DNA of 64,000 bases from Rossellomorea pakistanensis (GCF_016908495.1 NZ_JAFBDZ010000002.1:992001-1056000); one strand, 5' to 3'; shown: positions 1 to 9,479, counted from the first letter of the stretch. Numbers and translations: made by a program. Notes: generated by a model from the sequence alone, not told the origin.

Positions 1-118
1 CCACTTGGCGAATGGTCCACCCATCAGAGCGATAAGCTGTATCTAACTGCTCATCGCTTAACTTTCCAAAGGATAACGCAAATCCATTCAAATAACCCCT
101 CTCTATACTTAATAGTGG
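1..118 (-). pseudogene. Fragment of a YfiT/DinB-type putative metal-dependent hydrolase
   Basis: The minus strand reads LSDEQLDTAYRSDGWTIRQV, which matches the region before the first metal-binding His in YfiT-like DinB-fold proteins (bacillithiol-transferase superfamily). The gene runs off the left edge. Upstream of about residue GFALSFGKL the frame stays open but no longer resembles the family's N-terminus, and there is no ATG, so the 5' part may be lost. It may simply be a truncated remnant; only about 35 residues can be judged. Confidence 0.4.
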
Positions 119-155
119 TATTGTAGATAAATAAATATTTAATTTTAACGTATAT

Positions 156-371
156 TCATTCGAATACAGGACGCATAAAGCTTCTCTCATAACTTAAAAT
201 ACATTTAGTTTCTTCTGCAAATTTATAAGCTTCTTGACACTCTGCATCCAATGCCATTTTTACTCGGTACTCTTCATATGCTGCTAAACTTGGGAAAGTG
301 AATAAGGCATAAGCAATATTATTAGCACCTTCATGTGGAAGGAAATAACCATGATGTGAAATAAGAACCAT
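156..371 (-). pseudogene. C-terminal part of a NIPSNAP-family protein
   Basis: The 71 residues contain YALFTFPSLAAYEEYR and end in YERSFMRPVFE, which resembles the last two thirds of the small NIPSNAP (ferredoxin-like barrel) proteins of bacilli, usually about 100 residues long. The first beta-strand and helix are missing and the ATG is not preceded by a clear ribosome site, so this is probably a 5'-truncated copy. NIPSNAP proteins have no settled biochemical role. A short genuine gene cannot be excluded. Confidence 0.45.
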
Positions 372-466
372 TTTTGGTTGTAAGGATTTCCCCCAACATA
401 TACGGTTGTTGCTCTTTTTTTACTGGTTTTCCATTAGTTGCCTCGGGTTCAGATGCTTATGTTTGG

Positions 467-494
467 TTGACGACACACGTTTAGATGGTATAGA
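467..494 (+). promoter_or_regulatory. Candidate sigma-A promoter for the kinase/regulator operon
   Basis: TTGACG is followed after 16 bases by TATAGA, about 65 bases before the kinase start. Both hexamers are near consensus. This is sequence inference only. Confidence 0.4.
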
Positions 495-560
495 TTAGAC
501 AATTATATAACGACTATAGATCCTCACCATCCATAGCTTCCTAGAAAGGGGATTTTTGAA

Positions 561-2318
561 GTGAATAGCATCCAAAGCCGTTTGTTACTGATGTTGCTCA
601 TATTTATCCTTTTCCCCTATTTCTTATCTGTGTTGCTCATTTATGGCTACACTAAAAATAGTGTAGAAAAGCATGAACTTGCCAATAGTCAGGAACAGAT
701 AGAAGAGAGCTTAGAAGAATTGCAGCAATACTTTAATGAAATGTTAGATCTTCCTTACCTATTGTACCGTGACGCAGATTTGTTCCGTATTTTTAAAAAT
801 GAGGTGGAAGATTCCAGTTATTTAGAAAAAAGCATTCAGAATTTTTATTTGATGCGTAAGGAAATCCGCCAAGTCCGCTTCTATATAGATAGAGGGAAAG
901 AGTCATTCACAGTTTATAACGCTATGGTCAGTGTCCGTAAATCAAAGCCTGCCTTCTTAAAACAACCTTATATTAAACAACTATACCAGTCGAACGTCAA
1001 GCATATTATCGAACCGCCACATCCTATAAAGAATTATAATAATGCAGCAATTGTTCCCAAAACTGATCAAACAAAAGTGATTACCTTTCACCATAAAATA
1101 ACCGATGTGTTTACAGGAGAATTTCTCGGTGTTATCTCCATGGATGTTGAACTGAATAAATTTGCTCAAATTGCCGATGACTTGATCAAAGAAAAAGAAG
1201 AGTCTGTGTATCTATTGAATGAAAATGATCAAGTGATTTACAGCAGTAACACTAAGCTGATCGGTCACTATGCTTCTACTGAGTTAAAAAAACAGCTACA
1301 ACAAAAAGAAGGCGTGAACGACGATATCCTCCTATCTAAAACATTATCAGCCCCATTAAGTGAATGGAAATTGGTGGAAATTACCCCTAGTGAAGTTCTG
1401 TTCCATGAGGTTCGGCAAACCGCCTATACAAGTATTGTGGTCGGTTTGGGAGTCGGAGCCTTAGGGTTGATGATGATAAGTGTGATTACCTATAAAATCA
1501 CCCATCCGATCAAGCGGCTAACCAGAAAGGTGCGTACCATTGACGGTGGTCATACCGAGATACCTTTTGATGACAAAAGGCATGATGAGGTCGGTTATTT
1601 GGAAAAGCATATGAAAGACATGATGGATCGCATTAACCTCCATATTGACCGGGAATATAAGTTGGAAATTGAAAATAAGGAAAACCAGTTTAAAGCTTTA
1701 AAATCACAAGTGAATCCGCATTTCTTATTCAATGCTCTTCAATCCATCGGTGCCGTGGCTTTAAGATCAAATGCCCCAAATGTGTATCAGCTGGTGACAT
1801 CATTATCAAGGATGATGCGATATTCTATGAAGGCGAACGAATGGGTCCAAGTTAAAGAAGAAATGAATTATATAGAAAGCTACCTCTCCCTTCAAATGGA
1901 ACGGTTTCGTAATAATATTTATTATTCAGTACAAATAAGCACTGAGGTTTTTGAGATGAAGATTCCCAGCATGATTTTGCAGCCACTTGTTGAGAATTTC
2001 TTTAAGCACAGTTATGAAGAGGGCTTTACCGATGCTCATTTAACAATTTTCGGGGGGAGAAAAGACGAATTTCTCCATTTTATAGTAGAAGATAATGGGG
2101 CAAGCCTAGCAGACAATGAGCTTCAGGCATTAAGGAAAAACATTTATACCTCCCCTCAAAAAGGAGAGTACGCAAAAGAACATATAGGTCTGAAAAATAT
2201 TCACGACCGGCTTGTCCTTAATTACGGGGAAAAAGCGGGGATTAAAGTGGATACGAACCAAGGACAGGGTTTTGCAGTTGAGATTTTCATTCCTGTCAAA
2301 AACAAGATCACTGAATAA
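561..2318 (+). CDS. YesM-type sensor histidine kinase
   Basis: A 585-residue membrane kinase. One N-terminal transmembrane helix (residues about 7-30) and a second at about 290-312 enclose an extracellular dCache-like sensor. A HAMP linker follows, then a His_kinase (LytS/YesM class) domain with the phospho-acceptor His387 in SQVNPHFLFNAL, and an HATPase domain with the N box LVENFFKHS and a late GLKNIHDRL motif. The start is GTG at 561 behind AGAAAGGGG. It forms an operon with the AraC-type response regulator and a sugar-binding lipoprotein, and lies directly upstream of the levan genes. This suggests that it senses an extracellular sugar or fructan fragment and controls sacB/levB. The signal is an inference; the kinase class is clear. 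Confidence 0.9.
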   Translation: MNSIQSRLLLMLLIFILFPYFLSVLLIYGYTKNSVEKHELANSQEQIEESLEELQQYFNEMLDLPYLLYRDADLFRIFKNEVEDSSYLEKSIQNFYLMRKEIRQVRFYIDRGKESFTVYNAMVSVRKSKPAFLKQPYIKQLYQSNVKHIIEPPHPIKNYNNAAIVPKTDQTKVITFHHKITDVFTGEFLGVISMDVELNKFAQIADDLIKEKEESVYLLNENDQVIYSSNTKLIGHYASTELKKQLQQKEGVNDDILLSKTLSAPLSEWKLVEITPSEVLFHEVRQTAYTSIVVGLGVGALGLMMISVITYKITHPIKRLTRKVRTIDGGHTEIPFDDKRHDEVGYLEKHMKDMMDRINLHIDREYKLEIENKENQFKALKSQVNPHFLFNALQSIGAVALRSNAPNVYQLVTSLSRMMRYSMKANEWVQVKEEMNYIESYLSLQMERFRNNIYYSVQISTEVFEMKIPSMILQPLVENFFKHSYEEGFTDAHLTIFGGRKDEFLHFIVEDNGASLADNELQALRKNIYTSPQKGEYAKEHIGLKNIHDRLVLNYGEKAGIKVDTNQGQGFAVEIFIPVKNKITE

Positions 2319-2362
2319 CTCTCCCCCAATGGAAGTTCTTTTGATTGAAGGAGGAAAAAGGC

Positions 2363-3544
2363 GTGAAGGTGTTAATTGTCGACGATGAAGTAAATGTACT
2401 TGAAGTTATTCGATTCTTAGGTGAATGGGAAACTCACGGTATAACGGAAATCTTAGAAGCTAGTCAAGGGGAAGAGGCAAAAGTAATAATCGAAAAAGAA
2501 AATCCAGAAATAATTTTTACGGATATTAAAATGCCTGGTATGAACGGAATTGAACTTATACGATGGCTGGATTTTATCTCCTACCAAGGCAAAGTTATCT
2601 TTATAACAGGATATAATGATTACTCTTTCATGCGCCAAGCCATTATATACAATAGCTTTGATTATTTGTTGAAACCAATCGAGGCCGATGCTTTGAATGA
2701 AACTTTGCAGGAGGCTGTCGAAACCTGGAAGAGGGAAGAGCAAGAACGCCAATTAGATAAGCAGCTTGATGAGGATTATATAAAATCTCGGCTGGACCAG
2801 GTTGTCACGGCTGCATGCATGGGAGAACCTTTTGACGTAAAGGATCTTCTCTCCTCTCTGCCAGAAGCTGAACATTATGAAGTGACATTGCTGTCTTTTT
2901 ATCATATGCATTATGCTGAACCTTACATGAAATCATTGGCAGATAAACTCACCCAGCAAAAATTGGGGAATGCATTTTCTCTTCAAAACGACCGTAACCT
3001 CTTTCTTGTCTTAAGTTGGGAGGACGAATGGTTAACCATTGAAAAATGGATGAACGAACATTTTGACATCCCCTTACGGATTGTGACCAGTGAAAAACCA
3101 CAGCCTTTAAAGAATCTATCGAGTTCGTACCGGGTTCTTCAAGAAGCGATGGACCATCATCAATACCGATCTATTCATAGCTTGGGAGATTTAGATACCG
3201 CGCGCCGTATGCAAGACATCGTGGCTTATGTTGATACCTATTATATGGAGGAGGTGAGCTTGGAGAAGTTATCGAGTTTATTTTTTTTAAGCCGTGAGCA
3301 TATCTCCCGGAAGTTTAAACAAGAAACCGGTTTGCCTTTATCCAAATATGTAACAAAGCTCAGAATCAACCAGGCAAAATGCTGGTTAAGTGAGTCTGAT
3401 AAAACGATTTACTCTATTTCCTTAATGCTTGGTTATCAAGATGAGAAGTACTTTTCTAAACTATTCAAAAAGGTAACAGGGATTACACCTTTTGAGTTTA
3501 GAGATAGAAACGATAGGAAGATGCAAAAAAGCACGTTCAGCTAA
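2363..3544 (+). CDS. AraC-type response regulator (YesN class)
   Basis: The N-terminal receiver domain starts VKVLIVDDE, with the phospho-acceptor Asp54 in TDIKMPG and the conserved Lys in YLLKPIEA. A central region of about 150 residues has no clear fold. A C-terminal AraC/XylS double helix-turn-helix follows (VSLEKLSSLFFLSREHISRKFK and SISLMLGYQDEKYFSKLFKK). I prefer the GTG at 2363 because AAGGAGG lies 8-14 bases upstream; an in-frame TTG at 2345 would put that site inside the gene. It is the partner of the YesM-type kinase 45 bases upstream and probably activates the nearby lipoprotein, levansucrase and endolevanase genes. Confidence 0.9.
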   Translation: MKVLIVDDEVNVLEVIRFLGEWETHGITEILEASQGEEAKVIIEKENPEIIFTDIKMPGMNGIELIRWLDFISYQGKVIFITGYNDYSFMRQAIIYNSFDYLLKPIEADALNETLQEAVETWKREEQERQLDKQLDEDYIKSRLDQVVTAACMGEPFDVKDLLSSLPEAEHYEVTLLSFYHMHYAEPYMKSLADKLTQQKLGNAFSLQNDRNLFLVLSWEDEWLTIEKWMNEHFDIPLRIVTSEKPQPLKNLSSSYRVLQEAMDHHQYRSIHSLGDLDTARRMQDIVAYVDTYYMEEVSLEKLSSLFFLSREHISRKFKQETGLPLSKYVTKLRINQAKCWLSESDKTIYSISLMLGYQDEKYFSKLFKKVTGITPFEFRDRNDRKMQKSTFS

Positions 3545-3569
3545 AGCATAACAGTTCCGAGGTGATGGA

Positions 3570-4835
3570 ATGAAAAAAAAGATACTTTATATCAGTTTGA
3601 TGGGTTTACTTCTTTCTGCCTGTCACCCTAATTCGCCGGTGGAGGAAGCGCCCAAGGAACAACAAAAAGTAACTCTGAAAATTCGTAATCCTAAAATAGA
3701 AATCGCTTCTCCTTTTGAAAGAATGGTTCGTGTTTATGAAGAAGAGCACCCTAATATAGAAATCGAGGTTCATACGGTGGGTGGTGCTCTAGATGATTTT
3801 TCCGACTTGAAAGCCAAGATGGCGGCTGGAGATGGTCCGGATATTTTCACGAATCCAGGTTATGAAAGTGCGCGGAAATGGAAGAATTATTTAGCAGATC
3901 TCTCTGATCAGCCATGGGTGAATGAAGCTTATGAGGATGCTCTGGCACCGATAAAGTTTGATGGCAGTATTTACGGAATGCCGATGAATTTGGAAGGGTA
4001 TGGGTTCATTTATAACAAAGACTTATTTGATCAAGGCGGCATCGAATCCCTTCCTTCTACTTTATCTGAATTAAAAGCAGCGGCAGAAAAATTACAAAAA
4101 GCCGGAATTACTCCATTTGCTACCGGTTATTATGAAAAATGGAAGCTAGGCGACCACTTGATGAATATTGCTTTTACTCGGCAAAACAATCCCGCTGCTT
4201 TTATAAAAGGGCTGAATAACGGAACGGAAACTATTGAAAACAATTCAAAATTCCGGGATCTTATTAAGTTACTTGATGTCACGGTTAAATACGGGGGGGA
4301 TGATCCGCTATCTACTGATTACATCATGGAGATTCATACGTTCGCATCAGGAGAAGCAGCGATGATTTTACAAGGCAATTGGATCCAGCCGATGATTGAT
4401 CAGCGTTCACCCGATATGAACATCGGCATGTTTCCGATTCCGATAAATGACGAGCAGGAAAAGATCCCCTTAGTCGTGAATACTCCTAGTTATTGGGTGG
4501 TCAACAATCAAAGTACTACAGAAAAAAAGAAAGCGGCGAAGAAGTTCTTGAATTGGATGGTCAACTCGAAACAAGGACAGCGGTTTATGACTGAAGAATT
4601 AAAGTTTCTCCCTGCTTTTGATCATATTGATGCGGACAACTCTGGTCAGCTAGCCAAGGAAATCATGCAATTTTACAATAAAGGACGGACAGTCTCTGCC
4701 AATTGGATCCATTTCCCTGCAGGAGTGCGGGAAGAGTTCGGCCACGCCACCCAACAATATATAAAAAACGAACTAAATTATGAACAATTGCTGCACGCCT
4801 ATCAGGAATCCTGGGAGCACGCTCAAAAAGATTGA
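3570..4835 (+). CDS. Extracellular sugar-binding lipoprotein (CUT1 family), orphan
   Basis: A 421-residue family 1 extracellular solute-binding protein. The lipobox LLLSAC puts the lipidated Cys at residue 18. The body has the usual features of oligosaccharide-binding proteins: MAAGDGPDIFT, the hinge motif YGMPMNLEGYGFIYNKDLF, and AAMILQGNW. No CUT1 permease or ATPase gene follows, only sacB. An orphan binding protein next to a YesM/YesN-type pair often works as a sensing co-receptor, so I infer a role in presenting a fructan-derived sugar to the kinase rather than in transport. It could also supply an importer encoded elsewhere. Confidence 0.85.
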   Translation: MKKKILYISLMGLLLSACHPNSPVEEAPKEQQKVTLKIRNPKIEIASPFERMVRVYEEEHPNIEIEVHTVGGALDDFSDLKAKMAAGDGPDIFTNPGYESARKWKNYLADLSDQPWVNEAYEDALAPIKFDGSIYGMPMNLEGYGFIYNKDLFDQGGIESLPSTLSELKAAAEKLQKAGITPFATGYYEKWKLGDHLMNIAFTRQNNPAAFIKGLNNGTETIENNSKFRDLIKLLDVTVKYGGDDPLSTDYIMEIHTFASGEAAMILQGNWIQPMIDQRSPDMNIGMFPIPINDEQEKIPLVVNTPSYWVVNNQSTTEKKKAAKKFLNWMVNSKQGQRFMTEELKFLPAFDHIDADNSGQLAKEIMQFYNKGRTVSANWIHFPAGVREEFGHATQQYIKNELNYEQLLHAYQESWEHAQKD

Positions 4836-4856
4836 GTCTGTCCCGGGATTTTTTTA
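4808..4856 (+). terminator. Intrinsic terminator overlapping the lipoprotein stop codon
   Basis: Arms AATCCTGGGA and TCCCGGGATT, with a further inner stem (CTCAA/TTGAG), are followed by a run of seven T. The left arm lies inside the last codons of the binding-protein gene, so the kinase operon probably ends here and sacB has its own promoter. Confidence 0.75.
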
Positions 4857-4989
4857 TTTTCTCTATGCTTACCACCTCATCAATTTACGACTAAATTTAT
4901 ATCAATATTGCTCATATCCAATTTCACAAAAACTCTCTTATACTTTAATTAGTCAGGGCCCGACAAAAAACATTCTAGGGAGGAAGAAC

Positions 4990-6459
4990 ATGAATTTGAA
5001 ACGTCTTGCTAAACAAGCGACGGTATTAGCGCTGAGCACAGCCATTCTAGCGGGGGGAAGCGGTCTTGCTCATGCGGAACCAAAAGCTTCAGAAGATTAT
5101 AAAGAGGACTATGGCATTTCTCATATTACTCGTGCTGATATGAAGGCTATGATCAAACAGCATGGGGATGTGGATTACACGGTACCAAAATTCGACGCAT
5201 CAACTATTCAAAACGTCCCCTCCGCAACAAGGATTAATGAACAAGGAAAAGAAATTAAATTGGATGTGTGGGATACATGGCCTCTTCAAAACGCGGACGG
5301 AACTGTAGCGGAATATAAAGGCTATCATATCCTTTTCGGTTTAGCCGGTAAACCTGGAGTTCCTGAAGACACATTTATTTATTTGTTCTATAAAAAAGCG
5401 GATGAAACATCAATTGACGCTTGGAAAAATGCTGGAAGGGTATTTGACGAAAACGATAATATCGAAGCAAACGATAAATACCTAAAAGATCAATCAGAAG
5501 AATGGTCTGGTTCAGCCACGTTAACTTCTGACGGGGAAATTCGCTTGTTCTATACAAACCGTACCGAATTTAACGTAGAGAAAGAGCTTTACGGAAAACA
5601 AACATTGACAACTGCACAAGTAAATATTTCTGAACCAAAAGCTGGAACTCTTCAAGTGGACGGTGTCGAAGATTATAAATCAATCTTTGATGGCGGCGAC
5701 GGATCCGTTTATCAAAATGTACTACAAGCTTTCGGAGGCGATAAAATAAATTGGAAGGAAAATCATACATTCAGAGACCCTCACTATATTGAGGAAAATG
5801 GCGACAAATACCTTGTATTTGAAGCAAATACAGGAACAGACTATGGATACTCTGGAAAGGCGTCTCTCTACAATCAAGCCTATTACGGCAAAAGCAACCA
5901 TTTCTTCCAAAACGAACAAGAGTGGCTTTTAAATAGTCCAGAAAAAGAATATGCTGAGATAGCGAATGGTGCTATCGGGATTATTGAAATCACAGACGAT
6001 TATGAACTAAAAAAAGTCATGGAGCCTTTGATTGCTTCTAATACTGTAACAGATGAAATTGAACGACCGAACATTTTCAAAAAAGATGGTAAATGGTATC
6101 TTTTCACAAGTACTCGCGGATCTAAGATGACGATTGAGGGTGTTGATAACGAAGATATCTACTTGCTTGGTTATGTATCAAACTCTCTGACCGGTACATT
6201 TAAGCCAATGAACAAAACAGGTATTGTCCTTCACCACGACGTTGATCCATTTGATATCACTTGGACTTATGCGCACTACGTCATCCCACAAGAAGGTACG
6301 GACGAGGCCGTAGTTACTAGTTATATGACAAACAGAGGATACTTTGAAAACCACAAATCCACATTTGCTCCAAGCTTTAAGATAAAGATCAATGGTAAGA
6401 AATCTTCTGTCGTTGAAGATAGTATACTTCAGCAAGGTCAACTCACACTGCATGATTAA
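4990..6459 (+). CDS. sacB: Levansucrase (GH68), secreted
   Basis: A 489-residue secreted enzyme that splits sucrose and polymerises fructose into beta-2,6-levan. A Sec signal peptide (residues 1 to about 29, ending AHA) precedes a single GH68 five-bladed propeller. The three catalytic residues are in place: nucleophile Asp95 in VWDTWPLQN, transition-state stabiliser Asp263 in FRDPHYIE, and acid/base Glu358 in DEIERPNIF. I chose the ATG at 4990 (GGGAGGAAGAAC in front); an upstream in-frame TTG would add an unrelated 70-residue extension that overlaps the previous gene. Length and motifs are as in B. subtilis SacB. A terminator separates it from levB, and sacB-levB is also the B. subtilis order. 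Confidence 0.97.
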   Translation: MNLKRLAKQATVLALSTAILAGGSGLAHAEPKASEDYKEDYGISHITRADMKAMIKQHGDVDYTVPKFDASTIQNVPSATRINEQGKEIKLDVWDTWPLQNADGTVAEYKGYHILFGLAGKPGVPEDTFIYLFYKKADETSIDAWKNAGRVFDENDNIEANDKYLKDQSEEWSGSATLTSDGEIRLFYTNRTEFNVEKELYGKQTLTTAQVNISEPKAGTLQVDGVEDYKSIFDGGDGSVYQNVLQAFGGDKINWKENHTFRDPHYIEENGDKYLVFEANTGTDYGYSGKASLYNQAYYGKSNHFFQNEQEWLLNSPEKEYAEIANGAIGIIEITDDYELKKVMEPLIASNTVTDEIERPNIFKKDGKWYLFTSTRGSKMTIEGVDNEDIYLLGYVSNSLTGTFKPMNKTGIVLHHDVDPFDITWTYAHYVIPQEGTDEAVVTSYMTNRGYFENHKSTFAPSFKIKINGKKSSVVEDSILQQGQLTLHD

Positions 6460-6480
6460 GAATAAAAAATTCGATGAAAA

Positions 6481-6513
6481 GAAAATGCCGGTATCATTCG
6501 GCATTTTCTTTTT
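6481..6513 (+). terminator. Terminator between sacB and levB
   Basis: GAAAATGCCG and CGGCATTTTC form a perfect 10-bp stem with an 8-base loop, followed by TTTTTC. Read-through into levB is possible because no clear promoter is visible in the 37 bases that follow. Confidence 0.85.
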
Positions 6514-6549
6514 CTTTATCATAAGCAAAAGATATGGAGGTAAGAAAAC

Positions 6550-8112
6550 ATGAAGGTTTTTAAAAAACATCCGAAAAAGCGGCTGGCAAGCTCCTTCCTT
6601 TTCTTTCTTTTTTTAGCCCTTGTACTTTACATAACGCAACAGGAGAATTCTAAACCAGTTCCTGATCCAGAGAAAGAGCCGTACTCCTCTCGAGCGGACT
6701 ATCACTTCACAGTTCCTGACAATTGGAAAAATGACCCACAAAGACCCATCTATTATAATGGAAAGTATCACTACTATTACCTCTATAACAAAGATTATCC
6801 CAAAGGAAACGGCACGGAATGGCGACATGCGACCTCTGAAGATCTGGTCCACTGGAACGATGAAGGCGTCGCTATTCCAAAATACACGAATGAAAACGGC
6901 GATCCATGGTCCGGTTCTGTCGTGGTGGATCATCAAAATACAGCCGGTTTTGGAAAAGACGCCTTTGTAGCTGTTGTAACCCAGCCGTCTGCCAATGGTA
7001 AGCAAGAGCAATACCTCTGGTACAGTACAGATAATGGTCAACCGTTCTCCCGTTACAAAAGCGAACCCATTATGACCAATCCTGGAGTAGATGCTTTTAG
7101 AGACCCTAAGATCATCTGGGAAGAGCATTCAAAAAAATGGGTAATGTTAATGGCAGAAGGATCAAAAATTGGTTTTTATGAATCAGAAAACCTGAAAGAT
7201 TGGCATTACACAGGTGGATTCCAGACTGAAAATATTGGACTGATCGAGTGTCCCGATTTATTTCAACTTCGTGCCGATGATGGCAGCATAAAGTGGGTTA
7301 TGGGCGTTAGTGCAAACGGTCAGGCAAAAGGAAAACCAAATACGTATGCGTATTGGATCGGTGTTTATAATGGAGAGACCTTTGTTCCAGATCATGAGGA
7401 ACCTAAGTGGCTTGACTACGGTTTTGACTGGTATGGGGGAGTCACCTTTGAAGACGGAAGGAGTAAAGATAAGCTTAATCACCGCTATGCATTCGCATGG
7501 ATGAACAACTGGGCGTATGCGAATAACACCCCGACGTTAGGAGAAGGATTTAACGGCTTGGACTCGATTGTCAGAAAAATAGAATTGAAGAGTGATGAAA
7601 AAGACCGCTATTTTCTTGCTTCCAAGCCAATAAAAGAAATTGATCAATTGATTCAGTCTACCGATACTTATCATAAACTCAAAGTTGAAGGTTCAAAGGA
7701 ACTTGAAACCAAGGGGGATGTCTATCAGTTAGAAGCAGATATCCACTGGTCAGAACTTAGGAATGTTGGGATTAGAATCAGGGAATCCAGCGACCGAACT
7801 CGTCATATCGATGTTGGGATTTTTCCAGAAGGCGGGTACTCCTATGTAAACCGCGGTTTTACAAATCATCCCGATGAGACCAATCAAATGCTGGAAAGCC
7901 GGGCACCGATAGATAAGAATAAAAGGTATGTTCATTTGAAGATACTAGTTGACAAAACAAGTATTGAAGTATTTGTCGGTGATGGGAAAGTTACCCATTC
8001 CAATCTGGTTTTTCCTCCCCAAAAGGATCAAGGTATTACTCTTTTCTCTGAAGGGGGTAGTGCTATTTTTGAAAATGTAGAAATTAAGCATATGGATTCT
8101 ATCCATGATTGA
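6550..8112 (+). CDS. levB: Endolevanase (GH32), membrane-anchored or secreted
   Basis: A 520-residue GH32 enzyme of the LevB type, which cuts inside levan chains and releases levan oligosaccharides. Residues about 16-31 form an uncleaved-looking signal anchor without a lipobox. The catalytic triad is visible: nucleophile Asp62 in NWKNDPQRP, Asp185 in AFRDPKII, and acid/base Glu233 in LIECPDLF. The NDPQRP motif, in place of NDPNG, is typical of endolevanases as opposed to exo-acting SacC. A GH32 C-terminal beta-sandwich follows. GATATGGAGG precedes the ATG. The position right after sacB matches the B. subtilis sacB-levB tandem, where the two products balance levan synthesis and trimming. Confidence 0.93.
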   Translation: MKVFKKHPKKRLASSFLFFLFLALVLYITQQENSKPVPDPEKEPYSSRADYHFTVPDNWKNDPQRPIYYNGKYHYYYLYNKDYPKGNGTEWRHATSEDLVHWNDEGVAIPKYTNENGDPWSGSVVVDHQNTAGFGKDAFVAVVTQPSANGKQEQYLWYSTDNGQPFSRYKSEPIMTNPGVDAFRDPKIIWEEHSKKWVMLMAEGSKIGFYESENLKDWHYTGGFQTENIGLIECPDLFQLRADDGSIKWVMGVSANGQAKGKPNTYAYWIGVYNGETFVPDHEEPKWLDYGFDWYGGVTFEDGRSKDKLNHRYAFAWMNNWAYANNTPTLGEGFNGLDSIVRKIELKSDEKDRYFLASKPIKEIDQLIQSTDTYHKLKVEGSKELETKGDVYQLEADIHWSELRNVGIRIRESSDRTRHIDVGIFPEGGYSYVNRGFTNHPDETNQMLESRAPIDKNKRYVHLKILVDKTSIEVFVGDGKVTHSNLVFPPQKDQGITLFSEGGSAIFENVEIKHMDSIHD

Positions 8113-8247
8113 ACGTAAGACCGGGGAAGAGGTACAAAAAAGAGATTGCTAAAAGCGGAATCAATTATAAACCGTATCCGTGATCCTAAAACAGAACCAG
8201 TTCACGTTAGGTTGGATCCTGAATTAATTGTAAGAGAATCACTTTAA
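8107..8247 (+). pseudogene. Remnant of a LacI/GalR-family regulator (C-terminal tail)
   Basis: Two frames joined by a shift near 8143 read ERKTGEEVQKR and then LLKAESIINRIRDPKTEPVH... ending in LDPELIVRESL and a stop. This is the standard end of LacI/GalR effector domains (P-E-L-V-V-R-E-S). Only about 45 codons survive, overlapping the levB stop. A sugar-specific repressor probably once sat here. Confidence 0.7.
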
Positions 8248-8285
8248 TTTTTCGCCTTAGAATTGATTTTAAATAACAGTTTATT

Positions 8286-8320
8286 ACCCCCCTTATCAAA
8301 ATAGATACGGGGGGTTCTTT
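8286..8320 (+). terminator. Terminator after the levB/LacI-remnant region
   Basis: ACCCCCC and GGGGGGT pair over a 16-base loop and are followed by TCTTT. It could end levB transcripts. Confidence 0.7.
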
Positions 8321-8503
8321 AGTAACCAATACTAAACAAGAGGAAGGAGGGGTTTCCTTCACTTAATTGTAAAAAAACAAAAATCCGCACCTTACCTTAA
8401 CAACATGTGAAACTTAAGGTAACGTTACTATGTTTTTGGGATATTTATTATTTAGTACCCTTATGAATCGTTAGATCAGGGTGAAAAATTTAACAAGTCA
8501 ATT
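8321..8503. other. Convergent intergenic stretch with a small palindrome
   Basis: No gene was seen. TACCTTAA (8394-8401) and TTAAGGTA (8414-8421) form an imperfect inverted repeat that runs into the perfect palindrome GTAACGTTAC (8419-8428). It may be an operator left from the lost LacI-type regulator, or a weak terminator of the DeoR gene. Confidence 0.3.
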
Positions 8504-9280
8504 TTATGAATTTTGACTAAAATGTTGTAAATGTAAAGCTGTAAGGACGGTTGTTTTCTCCAAAAATTCATTTAATAAATCGTTTTCAATTTCATTTGTA
8601 ATAATTGTCGCCTCCTCAAGTTCTGCAACTTTTGAAAATGTGACTTCATTAAATTTTGTATGATCTGTTACAACATAAGCTTGTTGAGATAGTTGCATAG
8701 CTAAACTTTTAACAAATGCTTCTTCCGGATCAGGAGTGGTAAATCCATGTTCAAGGTGAATTCCATTAACACCCATGAAGCAACTGTCAAAACGATAATT
8801 TTGTAAGCTAGTTATTGCCCCACTTCCTATTAAAGCTCTTGTTTTTTGTTTTGCATAACCCCCAATTAGATAAGTTTTAACATTTTTTTCTATTAAAGCT
8901 TCAAGATGGGTTAAACCATTTGTAACAACAATTATATTTTTTGCTGTCAAATACGGAATCATTTGAAAGGTTGTCGTACCAGCATCTAAATAAATACAGT
9001 GTCCTTCACGGACAAGGGACGCGGCATACTTAGCAATTCGGTCTTTTTCTCCAATATTTTTCGTTGATTTCTCAATAACACTAAGTTCTTCTCCTATCCG
9101 TTGTAAAAGGGATGCCCCACCATGGATTCGTTTTAGCTTACTTTGTTTTTCGAGTTGACTTAAATCTCTTCGTATGGTCGACTCCGATGATGACGTCGCT
9201 TCGGCTAATTCTTGTATTTTAACAACTTTTTTTCCTTCTAATAGTTCCAAAATAATAAGGTGTCTTTCCGGGGTCAGCAT
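8504..9280 (-). CDS. DeoR-family sugar-phosphate-responsive repressor
   Basis: A 258-residue DeoR/GlpR-type regulator: an N-terminal winged helix (LTPERHLIILELL; the recognition region SSSESTIRRDLSQLEKQ; IHGGA) and a sugar-isomerase-like effector domain with IYLDAGTTTFQMIPYL, VTNGL and FMGVNGI. I chose the ATG at 9280, 8 bases after GGAGGT; a GTG three codons earlier sits too close to that site. It is divergent from the ABC-transporter/fructanase operon, so it most likely represses that operon and is released by a fructose phosphate. The effector is inferred. Confidence 0.88.
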   Translation of the reverse strand: MLTPERHLIILELLEGKKVVKIQELAEATSSSESTIRRDLSQLEKQSKLKRIHGGASLLQRIGEELSVIEKSTKNIGEKDRIAKYAASLVREGHCIYLDAGTTTFQMIPYLTAKNIIVVTNGLTHLEALIEKNVKTYLIGGYAKQKTRALIGSGAITSLQNYRFDSCFMGVNGIHLEHGFTTPDPEEAFVKSLAMQLSQQAYVVTDHTKFNEVTFSKVAELEEATIITNEIENDLLNEFLEKTTVLTALHLQHFSQNS

Positions 9281-9479
9281 AGTACCCACCTCCAGCCTGT
9301 TGTTTAGAATATTCGTAATTCCATGATTTAATCATAACGTAAGCCCTTTCAACTATCAATCATTTTCAGCTATTATTAAGCATTTCCGATCAATACACTA
9401 ATGTGTGTTGAAAAACCAAAATTATTTTTGTTGTTTATATATCAGCACTCAATAAATTTTTCAGATAATTTAAAATATA

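Noticed and set aside
6613-7128. 171-codon minus-strand frame inside levB
   Set aside because: Antisense to the catalytic core of the endolevanase, without a start signal or recognisable domain.
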